A stretch of 64,000 nucleotides of DNA from Bacillus sp. FJAT-28004 (GTDB lineage: Bacteria; Bacillota; Bacilli; Paenibacillales; Paenibacillaceae). The translations under genes and the position numbers were made by a program. The stretch is from assembly GCF_001280845.1 (NCBI RefSeq), contig NZ_LGHP01000001.1, positions 4,940,665 to 5,004,664 of the forward strand, in the 5' to 3' direction. Shown one piece after another: positions 24,834 to 33,306 of this stretch (positions within the stretch are counted from its first letter, which is position 1; the number at the start of each line of letters is the position of its first letter). The notes beneath the pieces were generated by a model, which made no database searches, was not told the DNA's origin, and was given only the letters and a program-made list of their open reading frames with translations.

Positions 24834-27230
24834 ATGAGACCTAACTTATTTAACCGAATTGTTGCAATCCTCTTCCTACTTGTTTTGCTAGCTTCTGTTT
24901 TATACTTAACTTCTGTGATCGTAAGAATTCCTTCAATCGGTGCTGTGTTGGTGGAGGAACCCGGTCATCGTTATTTTGTTAAGTCTATAGAACCAGCGGG
25001 ACAAGCGGATGTAAAAGGAATTGAAATCGGCGATCAGATTTTAGAAGTAAACGGAAATTCAGTACAGGATTTTGAGTATGTTAAGAAATATAATTCAATT
25101 GAATCCGCAGATTACGTTCTTGTTTTACATAAGGATAAAGTTACACAGAAGATTGAGTTTCCCAAGGGGTGGACAGGCGACCATTCGTTATGGGAGCTGC
25201 TGATTCAGTTGTATATCCCTGGTGTTTCACTCATTATTTTTTGTGCTTTTTCAGGATTTTTGTATGCAAAACGAAGGAATGATAAGGCAGTAATCATCCT
25301 TATTTTGTTTTTTATTTCGATTGGCTTAAGCTACTATAGTTCAGCAGCATCAAGTCGAAGCGATTCTGTAGGGCTTACTATTATTTATTTGGTTCTACCT
25401 AATATACCATTGCTGTTTATGAGTTTTATGAATATCTATTTAAAGCGATTTGATGTTCATTTTATTAGTAAATCAATATTGAACACGTTATATGGGATTG
25501 TAGGTTTTGTAGGGATCGTAAGCTTAATTTATATTTGGACAGATTTAGCATCAAACAATATTTATACCTATATTCAAATAGCCTATAGCAGTTCTGTGCT
25601 GATAGGTAATTTCGTATGCGTTTATATGCTTGTTCGCAAGTTTATAAAGCATCGGCGTACAAAGCTGCATTCGCTGTTCACAATTACATTGATCTCGCAT
25701 CTAGTTGCATTTACTCCGTTTGCATTAATGAATTTGCTGCCTCAAATTATTGGCAAGGAACAAGTTTTTCCAGCCGCTTTTACTGCGCTTTTCCTATTCT
25801 TATTGCCGATCGTTTATTTCTATCTGTCTACCTCAAATCAATTATTTGATATTGACTTTATTCTAACTAGATTTAAATATTATACGGCGTTAGCCTTTAT
25901 TCCAGCTGTAATTGTAGCGGCACTTGTAGCATTTGTATTATTAGGCGAGAACAATCCGTCATGGTCCGCGTGGTTTGGCGTATTTTTTGTCATTTACATC
26001 GGAATGACGTTGTTTTTATATGGGAAGGAACAGATTGATCAAAGGTTCAGACCTAAGCTCTTTAAAGCGATGTACAGTTTTCAGGATAGTCTGGATCGTT
26101 TCTCGCGAAAAATTGCTAGAGTGATGAAGCAAAGCGATTTGGAAGCTGTGCTTAAACAAGAGATTAGTAATCTGCTGCCAGTGAGTCGGATTACGTTTTT
26201 ACTTGTCGAGCAAACAGAAAATACCGTTTATCCGATGGGAGATCATCCAGAAGAACTCATCACCGCTGAATTTTTGCTGGGAACTGTAAATTCCTTACAA
26301 GTTGGCGAGCTGATCGAGCTTCCTTATGGCTTAGGACTAGTAATCGGCAGACAACGGTCTAGGTATCATATTCTGTGGATCGGCATGAAAACGAATCATA
26401 CTCGGTTTAACTCGGACGAGCTTCGTTGGCTTAAGACGATGTCCAACTATTCCAGTATCGTATTTGAGAACTTATATTTAATCGAAGGTTTGATTGAGGA
26501 TTTGGAGTCCGAGGTTCGCAAAGAACACTCAACTTCACCGTGGGTGCTGCGCCTTCTATTCTGCTTGTCTGAGAATGAGAGAAGGAAGCTTGCTGCAGAT
26601 TTGCATGACTCCGCGCTTCAGGACCAGCTGCTTTGGTACCGAAAGCTTGAAGCAATTATGATGGATTATCCGATTTCCGATAGTCTAGGACGTGAGCTGG
26701 AGGATATTAAAGAAGGATTACTCGATGTAATCCATCAAATACGCGAAACTTGCAACGAATTGCGTCCACCACTTTTGAAAGAGATGGGCGTAGTTGAGGC
26801 TGTTGAGTCGATTATTGAGCATACTCAAATGCGTGTTAACTTTGCTGTGGATTTTCGTGCAAAATCATTTAACCGTCCGCTTAACGAGGAACAAATTACG
26901 GCAATTTATCGGATCGTACAGGAATTGCTGCGTAATGCGGACAAACATTCACAAGCTAAGTTAGTCATTCTTGAGCTTGAGCTGCGCAAAGGAACGATAT
27001 ATTTCCGATATCAAGATGATGGTGTCGGTATGGATGTTAATCAAATGATTGTTTCTTTTGAACATATGGGCTTGTCTGGCATTAAAGAGCGGGTGACAGG
27101 TCTTGAAGGTGACATATCATTTTATTCGGAAAGCGGTAACGGCTTAGAGGTTGTCATCTTGTTGCCAGAGATCATGACAGCCGGTAGATCGGAGAGGGGT
27201 ATATCGCGTGATTCGTATCTTATTAGTTGA
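24834..27230 (+). CDS. comP: ComP-type membrane sensor histidine kinase (798 aa)
   Basis: The first TM (about residues 8-30) is followed by an extracytoplasmic PDZ-like domain (about 35-105, VKGIEIGDQILEVNG). A block of further hydrophobic helices follows to about residue 400. A GAF-like linker then leads to a HisKA_3 dimerisation helix with the phospho-acceptor His at about 591 in AADLHDSALQDQLLW. The HATPase_c domain carries IVQELLRNADKHSQA and DDGVGM. Size and architecture match B. subtilis ComP (about 770 aa). It should bind the prenylated peptide outside and phosphorylate ComA. It starts 33 bp after comX and overlaps comA by 23 bp. Confidence 0.9.
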   Translation: MRPNLFNRIVAILFLLVLLASVLYLTSVIVRIPSIGAVLVEEPGHRYFVKSIEPAGQADVKGIEIGDQILEVNGNSVQDFEYVKKYNSIESADYVLVLHKDKVTQKIEFPKGWTGDHSLWELLIQLYIPGVSLIIFCAFSGFLYAKRRNDKAVIILILFFISIGLSYYSSAASSRSDSVGLTIIYLVLPNIPLLFMSFMNIYLKRFDVHFISKSILNTLYGIVGFVGIVSLIYIWTDLASNNIYTYIQIAYSSSVLIGNFVCVYMLVRKFIKHRRTKLHSLFTITLISHLVAFTPFALMNLLPQIIGKEQVFPAAFTALFLFLLPIVYFYLSTSNQLFDIDFILTRFKYYTALAFIPAVIVAALVAFVLLGENNPSWSAWFGVFFVIYIGMTLFLYGKEQIDQRFRPKLFKAMYSFQDSLDRFSRKIARVMKQSDLEAVLKQEISNLLPVSRITFLLVEQTENTVYPMGDHPEELITAEFLLGTVNSLQVGELIELPYGLGLVIGRQRSRYHILWIGMKTNHTRFNSDELRWLKTMSNYSSIVFENLYLIEGLIEDLESEVRKEHSTSPWVLRLLFCLSENERRKLAADLHDSALQDQLLWYRKLEAIMMDYPISDSLGRELEDIKEGLLDVIHQIRETCNELRPPLLKEMGVVEAVESIIEHTQMRVNFAVDFRAKSFNRPLNEEQITAIYRIVQELLRNADKHSQAKLVILELELRKGTIYFRYQDDGVGMDVNQMIVSFEHMGLSGIKERVTGLEGDISFYSESGNGLEVVILLPEIMTAGRSERGISRDSYLIS

Positions 27231-27858
27231 TGATCATCCTTCTGTCGGAGAAGGGACCAAAACAATGATTGAGCAAGATAGCGAGATGTCGGTATCGGTT
27301 GTGTTGTCCGCCATTGAAGCGCTCGATATTGTGCAAGTCCAGCATTTTGATCTCATATTATGTGACTTAAATATGCCTGGCATTAGTGGATTGGAACTAA
27401 CGAAACGTCTTATTCAACAGGATCCGGAGCGAAAGGTTATTATCTACTCCGGGTATGAGATTGGCTCACATTTTAACTTACTGATTGAATCAGGCGTATC
27501 TGGTTTTATATCAAAGACAGTATCAAGGGAACAGCTGCATAATGCGATTCGATGCGCTATGAGAGGTGACACAGTCATCCCAATCACCCTGTTAAAGCAG
27601 CTCAGACGGCATGAAGTAACGATCGGACGGACAGAAGTAGCTGTTGAGGACGTATCCATTAACGAAAAAGAACAGACGATATTACATGAAGTAGCTACTG
27701 GAATAAGTAACAAGGAATTGGCAGCTATGCTTCATGTTAGCCAGAGGAATGTAGAATATCAGCTGTCGCGTATTTTCGATAAGCTTAACGTGCGGTCACG
27801 CTCGGAAGCAATTAAAGAAGCACAGCGTTTAGGCTTAATAAGCTTAGAACAATATTAA
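27208..27858 (+). CDS. comA: ComA-type response regulator
   Basis: NarL/FixJ-class regulator of 216 aa. The receiver domain has the acidic pocket VDDH (residues 7-10), phospho-acceptor Asp53 in LCDLNMPGISG and the conserved Lys in ISKT. The LuxR-type HTH at about 148-210 contains EVATGISNKELAAMLHVSQRNVEYQLSRIFDKLNV. GTG 27208 overlaps the end of comP behind AGAGGGG, so the pair is translationally coupled. Phosphorylated ComA activates competence and surfactin-type genes in Bacillus; targets here are unknown, but TTGCG/CGCAA half-sites upstream of the ABC gene are candidates. Confidence 0.88.
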   Translation: MIRILLVDDHPSVGEGTKTMIEQDSEMSVSVVLSAIEALDIVQVQHFDLILCDLNMPGISGLELTKRLIQQDPERKVIIYSGYEIGSHFNLLIESGVSGFISKTVSREQLHNAIRCAMRGDTVIPITLLKQLRRHEVTIGRTEVAVEDVSINEKEQTILHEVATGISNKELAAMLHVSQRNVEYQLSRIFDKLNVRSRSEAIKEAQRLGLISLEQY

Positions 27859-27909
27859 GTTGAATAAACCTAATATTATTTATGTCGTTAAGCATGATAG
27901 AAATGAATA

Positions 27910-27951
27910 AAAACCGGCAGCTTAAGGATTAACCTTTAGCTGCCGGTTTTA
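27910..27951. terminator. Terminator after comA
   Basis: AAAACCGGCAGCT with AAGG, then CCTTTAGCTGCCGGTTTT: a long GC-rich stem with A- and T-runs at both ends, working for comA (+) and possibly the minus-strand genes. Confidence 0.9.
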
Positions 27952-27980
27952 TTTGATCTACGAATTTAATCATTATCATT

Positions 27981-28070
27981 CTAGTGTTTTTGGTTATCCA
28001 TTTTTTCGAGCAAGCTAATCATATAGTTGTCCAATCGCTCAACCATTAAAGCATCCGTTAGACCTGTCAC
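27981..28070 (-). pseudogene. Short coding-like fragment downstream of ydiF
   Basis: Reading minus from GTG 28070 to TAG 27981 gives 29 residues with protein-like composition (DALMVERLDNYMISLLEKM). The frame extends eight codons further upstream (WPAFG) to a TAA and has no convincing ribosome site. It could be a decayed C-terminus or a very small real gene. The rest of the 27.86-28.13 kb gap holds only the comA terminator. Confidence 0.3.
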
Positions 28071-28132
28071 TCCAAATGCCGGCCAACCAGGTCTATTTTA
28101 TCCTTCCAAGGCTTGGATGTGGGGACCACAAC

Positions 28133-30067
28133 TTACATGTATTGTTCCCACTCCTCATATGCGGTGGATAAAGAGGCTTTGACAACTTCAATGGCAGCTT
28201 GAATTTCTTGAATACGAATGTAATCATTGAAAATCGCAGGATCAGTGAGCTGCAATTCCAATTCGGTAATTTGCTGCTCAAAAGAAGCGATTTCCAATTC
28301 TAATTGCTCAACTTTACGCTGCCTTGAACGTTCTTCTCGTTTTGCTTGCTTGTCCGCCTCATAGGAGTTTGCAGGTGAAATGTCGGATACGGCTGACGTT
28401 TTTGAGTTTGAAGCCTGTTTTAACAGTGCTTCGAGCCGAGCTTCTTCGATTTCACTTTTTTTCTCTATCATTTCGTCATAATTTCCTAGGAAATGATCAG
28501 TACCTGTCGGCTTTAGTTCGACAATTCGCTCAGCCATCTTGTTTAAGAAGTAACGGTCATGTGAAATGAAGAGCAAGGTTCCTTCATAATCAAGCAAAGC
28601 AGCTTCAAGAACTTCTTTGCTGAACAGATCAAGATGGTTGGTAGGCTCATCCAGAATAAGGACATTGGCCTCTGCAAGCATAAGCTTGGCTAATGATACA
28701 CGAGCCTTTTCTCCGCCGCTGAGGGATGATATCCGCTTCAAAACATCTTCGCCACTGAATAGGAAGTTGCCGAGGACCGTACGAATACGTGCCTCCTCCA
28801 TATGGGAGTAGCTGCCCCAGACTTCTTCAAGAACTGTGTTTTGGCCATTCAGCCTCGTTTGTTCTTGGTCATAGTAGCCGACATTGACATGAGTCCCGAA
28901 TTTAATTTTACCTGTTGTTGGTTCGTTTTGACCGACAATAACCTTGAGCAGCGTTGATTTTCCAATCCCATTCGGACCAATCAATGCAACTGTTTCACCA
29001 CGTGTGAGCTGGAATGATACATTTTGAAAAATTGGCGAATCCTTACCTGGGAAAACAACCGAAACATCGTTTACCGCAAGTACGTCTTTACCTGTCGAAC
29101 GCTCGATTTCAAAAGTGAAATGAGCCTTTTTCAAATCTCCTTGAGGCTTGTCCAGCCGATCCATTTTGTCCAAAGCTTTACGTCTGCTTTGCGCTCGTTT
29201 GGTTGTTGATGCACGAACGATATTGCGTTGAACAAATTGTTCCATACGCGAAATTTCGTCCTGCTGCTTCTCGAATTGACGCATATTGATTTCGTATTCG
29301 GCAGCTTTCAGCTCCATATAGCGACTGTAATTGCCAGTATATCGCTTGGAGGTATGTCGTTCGATTTCAATAATCGTTTGGGCAAGAGCATCTAAGAAAT
29401 AACGGTCATGGGATACGACTAGGATTGCTCCCGAGTATCCACGCAAATATGACTCTAGCCACGTTAAAGTCTCAATATCGAGATAGTTGGTAGGCTCATC
29501 AAGCATAAGTAGATCTGGTGCTTGTAGCAATATACGAGCTAATGCGAGCCGTGTTTTCTGGCCGCCACTTAATGTTGATATTAACGTATCAGCTGGAAAT
29601 GTTCCGAAGCCCATACCATGAAGAACACTGTTAATGCGCGTGTTAACCTCGAAACCACCTTGCTCACGGTACCAATCTGAACGTTTGGCGTAACGGTCAA
29701 GCGTAGCTGAATAACGTTTCTCATCCTCATGCAGTGCGGGATCAGCAATTTTGACCTCGAGATCGCGAAGCTCTTGCTCGGCTTCAATCAGATGCGAAAA
29801 AACGGCAAGCATTTCTTCTCCAATTGTTCGATTGGATTGCAATCCGCTGTTCTGAGCGAGATAACCGATTTTAGTTTCTTTGGCTTTATGAATTGCGCCC
29901 GAATCCGCGGACATTTCGCCTGCAATGATTTTGAGCAGTGTTGACTTGCCGGCGCCGTTCACACCTACGAGACCGATACGCTCTCGTTCCAGCACCTGCA
30001 TAGAAATATTGGATAATACGACATTTACGCCGTAGCTTTTCGTTACGTTAGAAACCTGCAGCAGCAT
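28133..30067 (-). CDS. ydiF: ABC-F family ATPase (YdiF-like)
   Basis: Soluble tandem ABC ATPase of 644 aa without membrane domains. Domain 1 has GVNGAGKST and LSGGQKTRLALA with LDEPTNYLD. Domain 2 has GPNGIGKST, LSGGEKARVSLA and LDEPTNHLD. The linker between them (RASTKRAQSRRKALDKMDRL) and a charged coiled coil at the C-terminus (about 560-640) are typical of the Uup/YdiF branch, thought to act on the ribosome E site. ATG 30067 follows TTGGAGG. In B. subtilis ydiF lies next to tsaD; here leuA and the com cassette are between them and it is on the opposite strand. Confidence 0.92.
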   Translation of the reverse strand: MLLQVSNVTKSYGVNVVLSNISMQVLERERIGLVGVNGAGKSTLLKIIAGEMSADSGAIHKAKETKIGYLAQNSGLQSNRTIGEEMLAVFSHLIEAEQELRDLEVKIADPALHEDEKRYSATLDRYAKRSDWYREQGGFEVNTRINSVLHGMGFGTFPADTLISTLSGGQKTRLALARILLQAPDLLMLDEPTNYLDIETLTWLESYLRGYSGAILVVSHDRYFLDALAQTIIEIERHTSKRYTGNYSRYMELKAAEYEINMRQFEKQQDEISRMEQFVQRNIVRASTTKRAQSRRKALDKMDRLDKPQGDLKKAHFTFEIERSTGKDVLAVNDVSVVFPGKDSPIFQNVSFQLTRGETVALIGPNGIGKSTLLKVIVGQNEPTTGKIKFGTHVNVGYYDQEQTRLNGQNTVLEEVWGSYSHMEEARIRTVLGNFLFSGEDVLKRISSLSGGEKARVSLAKLMLAEANVLILDEPTNHLDLFSKEVLEAALLDYEGTLLFISHDRYFLNKMAERIVELKPTGTDHFLGNYDEMIEKKSEIEEARLEALLKQASNSKTSAVSDISPANSYEADKQAKREERSRQRKVEQLELEIASFEQQITELELQLTDPAIFNDYIRIQEIQAAIEVVKASLSTAYEEWEQYM

Positions 30068-30215
30068 TTTGAAACCTCCAACAAATAAATGGTAAAGAAC
30101 GAATGCTCATACTACTTATTAGTGTACCATAAACGAGCTCTAGCATTGGCGAAAGTTGCATAACAATGTTAAACTACAATTAATGAAAGAATATGATGGG
30201 AACTAGAATAGGTGA

Positions 30216-30821
30216 ATGCTTTTGGTTGAACCAAATCAACTGGGTGATAAGGCTTATATACGAAATCAGATGACTATAAAACGAAATAATTTGTCAGTTG
30301 AACAGCGGCGATTATGGTCAGAAGCAGCTTGTGCAAAAGCGATGACTTTTATTGATAGCCATTCTGCGAAAGCGTTTATGGTATACGTGTCTTTTCGGAG
30401 TGAGCTTGATTTGTCGAGTCTTATTGAATGGGGCTGGCAAACAGGGCGAGAAGTCATTGCGCCAAGATGCATCGCAGCAGATCGGTCGATGGAGCTGTAT
30501 ACTCTGCGAAGCTGGGATGATCTTAGGCCTGGTGCTTATGGGATCATGGAGCCGGATCCGGATGCAGCACAGCCCATCAAGGACAATTGCGAACTGGGTG
30601 TTGTGTTTGTGCCAGGTTTAGCTTTTGACCTTCAAGGAGGCCGCCTTGGTTATGGAGGCGGTTATTATGATCGATTTGCTGAATCGGCTCATATCGGTGC
30701 TTCTAAGCCCTATTGGCTTGGAATATCGTTCGAAGCGCAGCTTATGGCAGAAGTACCTCTAGAGGTGCATGATTTGAAAATGGATGGCATGATTACTGAA
30801 AGAAACATGTATTTGTTTTAG
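30216..30821 (+). CDS. 5-formyltetrahydrofolate cyclo-ligase
   Basis: ATP-dependent conversion of 5-formyl-THF to methenyl-THF (MTHFS/YqgN family). The C-terminal block VFVPGLAFDLQGGRLGYGGGYYDRF (about residues 128-152) is diagnostic, with the ATP-contact KRNNLS region at the N-terminus. It has about 200 aa. ATG 30216 directly abuts AGGTGA, so TTG 30222 is an alternative start. It diverges from ydiF over a 148-bp spacer and precedes the molybdenum cofactor genes by 83 bp. Confidence 0.9.
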   Translation: MLLVEPNQLGDKAYIRNQMTIKRNNLSVEQRRLWSEAACAKAMTFIDSHSAKAFMVYVSFRSELDLSSLIEWGWQTGREVIAPRCIAADRSMELYTLRSWDDLRPGAYGIMEPDPDAAQPIKDNCELGVVFVPGLAFDLQGGRLGYGGGYYDRFAESAHIGASKPYWLGISFEAQLMAEVPLEVHDLKMDGMITERNMYLF

Positions 30822-30904
30822 CGACGATTTAGTCGAATGATAGCAAAACGAGCTTTTAACGTCAGAAGACGGAGCTTTCGTATGCGCTAGAAGGAGCGAT
30901 AAAG

Positions 30905-31384
30905 ATGGAGTTGACACATTTTAACGAGCAGGGTCGGGCGCGGATGGTAGACATCTCTGATAAGGAAGTCACTTCACGCACGGCAGTCGCTCAAACCAGG
31001 ATAACAATGAACCCGGACACATTGGAACAAATTAAAGCAGGCAAGATCGGGAAGGGCGATGTGCTCGCAGTAGCTCAGGTTGCTGCAGTCATGGCTGCCA
31101 AAAAAACGTCAGATTGGATTCCAATGTGCCATCCGCTACCGCTCACAGGCATCAATGTGGTATTTAGCGATAACGGAACGGATGAGCTTTACATAGAAGG
31201 TACTGTAAAGACGACTGGGAAAACCGGCGTGGAAATGGAAGCACTGACAGCCGTGTCGGCCGCAGCTCTAACGGTCTACGACATGTGCAAAGCGCTGCAA
31301 AAGGATATGGTTATCGGTCCTACGCAGTTGGTTTCAAAAACGGGCGGAAAAAGCGGCGATTATCGAATTTCGTCAAACCCATGA
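30905..31384 (+). CDS. moaC: Cyclic pyranopterin monophosphate synthase
   Basis: Catalyses the second step of molybdopterin synthesis with the MoaA product. The protein shows VAQVAAVMAAKKTSDWIPMCHPLPLTGI (catalytic His in CHPLPL), GVEMEALTAVSAAALTVYDMCKAL and the closing KSGDYR. Normal length, 159 aa. ATG 30905 follows AGAAGGAGCG. It starts a moaC-mogA-moeA-like run leading to tatA-tatC. Confidence 0.95.
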   Translation: MELTHFNEQGRARMVDISDKEVTSRTAVAQTRITMNPDTLEQIKAGKIGKGDVLAVAQVAAVMAAKKTSDWIPMCHPLPLTGINVVFSDNGTDELYIEGTVKTTGKTGVEMEALTAVSAAALTVYDMCKALQKDMVIGPTQLVSKTGGKSGDYRISSNP

Positions 31385-31411
31385 GCGAAATAGGGATGGG
31401 AGGAATGGTAA

Positions 31412-31906
31412 ATGCGGTGGAAAGTAGCAATTTTAACAGCAAGCGATAAAGGCTCGCGAGGAGAACGTGAAGATACGAGTGCCCAGGTTATCCGTGAATT
31501 GGTGGAGGAAGAGCTAGGCGGAGAAATTATCGACTATCGGATTGTTCCAGATGAGCAGGATGAAATTATGGCAGCCATCATTGAGATGACGGAGTATTTC
31601 CATGCCGACCTCGTGCTTACAACGGGCGGAACGGGTCTTGCAGAGCGTGATGTTACGCCTGAGGCGACGCTCAAGGTTATTGACCGTGCTGTTCCGGGTA
31701 TTGCGGAAGCGATGCGCATGGGGGCACTCCAGAAGACAAGAAGAGCAATGCTCTCAAGAGGCGTATGCGGAATAAGAGGCAGTTCTCTAATCGTTAACTT
31801 ACCTGGAAGTCCAAAAGGCGTACATGAGAGCTTAATGGCAATTATGGATCAATTGCCGCATGCACTGGGCATTTTATCCGGAGAACTGGGGGAACATAGC
31901 GTATGA
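31412..31906 (+). CDS. Molybdopterin adenylyltransferase, MogA/MoaB type
   Basis: MoCF-domain protein of 164 aa that adenylates molybdopterin before metal insertion. It carries AILTASDKGSRGEREDTS at the N-terminus, LVLTTGGTGLAERDVTPEAT (the pterin-binding loop) and SLIVNLPGSPKGVHESL. ATG 31412 follows GGGAGGAATGGTAA. It overlaps the next gene by 4 bases. I cannot separate MogA from MoaB on sequence alone. Confidence 0.92.
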   Translation: MRWKVAILTASDKGSRGEREDTSAQVIRELVEEELGGEIIDYRIVPDEQDEIMAAIIEMTEYFHADLVLTTGGTGLAERDVTPEATLKVIDRAVPGIAEAMRMGALQKTRRAMLSRGVCGIRGSSLIVNLPGSPKGVHESLMAIMDQLPHALGILSGELGEHSV

Positions 31907-32958
31907 GTCAGCACCAGCATCATGCAGAGAACGGAACGGAGCAGCATGGGTCGACTACACTTAGAGAAGTTTCCGTATATGATGCGATCGGGCTGCGACT
32001 GGCTCATGATTTAACGCGAATTATTCCAGGTCAGTTCAAGGGCCGATTGTTCAAAAAAGGTCATGTCGTAGTAGAGGCGGACATTCCTAATCTTCTCGAT
32101 ATTGGCAAGGAGCATATCTATATTATGGAGCTTGGTGAAAACGAGCTTCATGAGGATGATGCGGCCATTCGAATGGCTAAAGCGTTATACGGTGATGAAC
32201 TCATTCTTTCAGAGCCGCATGAGGGCAAAGTGAGTATTAAAGCGAACAAGCTGGGCCTCGCGGAGATTGATAAGGGATTAGTTGATGCCATTAATGAGCT
32301 AGGTGAGATTGCATTAGCTACAATTAAGGCAAAAACAGTCGTTAAGCCGGGGCAAGCGCTAGCTGCAACAAGAGCAATCCCGCTTGTTGTACCAAAAGCG
32401 AAGGTGGAGACGGTAGAGAGGCTTGCAGCCGAATACCGTGAAGCGAATGGCGGAGTTTCGCCGGTGCGCGTTCGCCCTTTCCATAAATTTCGCGTCGGAT
32501 TGTTGACGACTGGCGGCGAAGTATTTAACGGAAGAATCGAGGATAAATTTGGTCCGGCAGTAAGAAGCAAGCTGGAGGAGCTTGGATCAGAAGTTGCAGA
32601 GCAGCGATTTGCACCAGATGATCGACAAACAATTGTCAAGGAAATACACTATTTGCTTGATCAACGGTATGATATGATACTAGTGACTGGCGGAATGTCG
32701 GTAGATCCCGACGACCGCACTCCAGGAGCTATCAAGGCAACGGGAGCGGATATTGTAAGTTATGGAACTCCGATGCTGCCTGGCTCAATGCTGCTTATCG
32801 GTTATTTAAATGGAGTGCCGATAATGGGGCTGCCAGGTTGCGTGATGCATGATCCATATACATCTTTCGACGTGCTTCTGCCACGTATTCTAGCGGGAGA
32901 TACGATTGTTCGTGAAGATATTGTCAGCATGGGATATGGCGGTTTAAACAACTGCTAA
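31903..32958 (+). CDS. MoeA-like molybdopterin-binding protein (351 aa)
   Basis: The C-terminal MoCF domain holds FRVGLLTTGGEVFNGRIEDKFG and VTGGMSVDPDDRTPGAIKATGA, and a MoeA-like GLPGCVMHDPYTSFDVLLPRIL end. The N-terminal half (about residues 20-170) is a SAF/MoeA-N-like region (DAIGLRLAHDLTRIIPG, FKKGHVV). It is shorter than classical MoeA (about 400 aa) and is a recognisable separate branch in Firmicutes. The role in molybdenum insertion is likely but not proven. It has an ATGA overlap with the preceding gene, and tatA starts 54 bp after it. Confidence 0.85.
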   Translation: MSQHQHHAENGTEQHGSTTLREVSVYDAIGLRLAHDLTRIIPGQFKGRLFKKGHVVVEADIPNLLDIGKEHIYIMELGENELHEDDAAIRMAKALYGDELILSEPHEGKVSIKANKLGLAEIDKGLVDAINELGEIALATIKAKTVVKPGQALAATRAIPLVVPKAKVETVERLAAEYREANGGVSPVRVRPFHKFRVGLLTTGGEVFNGRIEDKFGPAVRSKLEELGSEVAEQRFAPDDRQTIVKEIHYLLDQRYDMILVTGGMSVDPDDRTPGAIKATGADIVSYGTPMLPGSMLLIGYLNGVPIMGLPGCVMHDPYTSFDVLLPRILAGDTIVREDIVSMGYGGLNNC

Positions 32959-33012
32959 GAATTAGTTGCTTAATAAGTAAGTTGATAAATAAAATAACGA
33001 GGAGGTTGGCAA

Positions 33013-33246
33013 ATGTCAGGAATTGGTGCAACAGGCGTTATACTGCTCGTGCTGGTTGCTTTGCTTCTATTTGGACCAAACAAGCTTCCAGAACTCGGAC
33101 GTGCATTCGGACGGACACTGCGTGAGTTTAAATCCGGTGCTAGAGAAATGATGGAAGATGATGATCGCAAGGACAAAGAATCGAGCCGCGTTGAAGTGAA
33201 TCGCTCGGAAAATAGTGATAAAGACAATAAGCGGCTTCCGGATTAA
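33013..33246 (+). CDS. tatA: Twin-arginine translocase subunit TatA
   Basis: 77 aa: one N-terminal membrane helix (GVILLVLVALLLFG), the FGPNKLPELGRAFGRTLREF hinge and amphipathic helix, then a charged tail (DDDRKDKESSRVE). This is the TatA/E pattern with FGP at the hinge. ATG 33013 follows ACGAGGAGG. It is followed by tatC, so a minimal TatAC system is encoded. The preceding molybdenum genes suggest folded molybdoenzymes as cargo. Confidence 0.95.
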   Translation: MSGIGATGVILLVLVALLLFGPNKLPELGRAFGRTLREFKSGAREMMEDDDRKDKESSRVEVNRSENSDKDNKRLPD

Positions 33247-33263
33247 TCGGGCCCGCTTTTTTC
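33229..33263 (+). terminator. Attenuator-like hairpin at the tatA stop
   Basis: AAGCGG (33229) pairs with CCGCTT (33253), an inner CCG/CGG adds to the stem, and TTTT follows at once. The stop codon lies in the loop. It would lower tatC relative to tatA. Confidence 0.6.
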
Positions 33264-33306
33264 TTGAAAAAAAGGTTGAAACTGCTGGGCGAAGGAGGTA
33301 GTGCAG

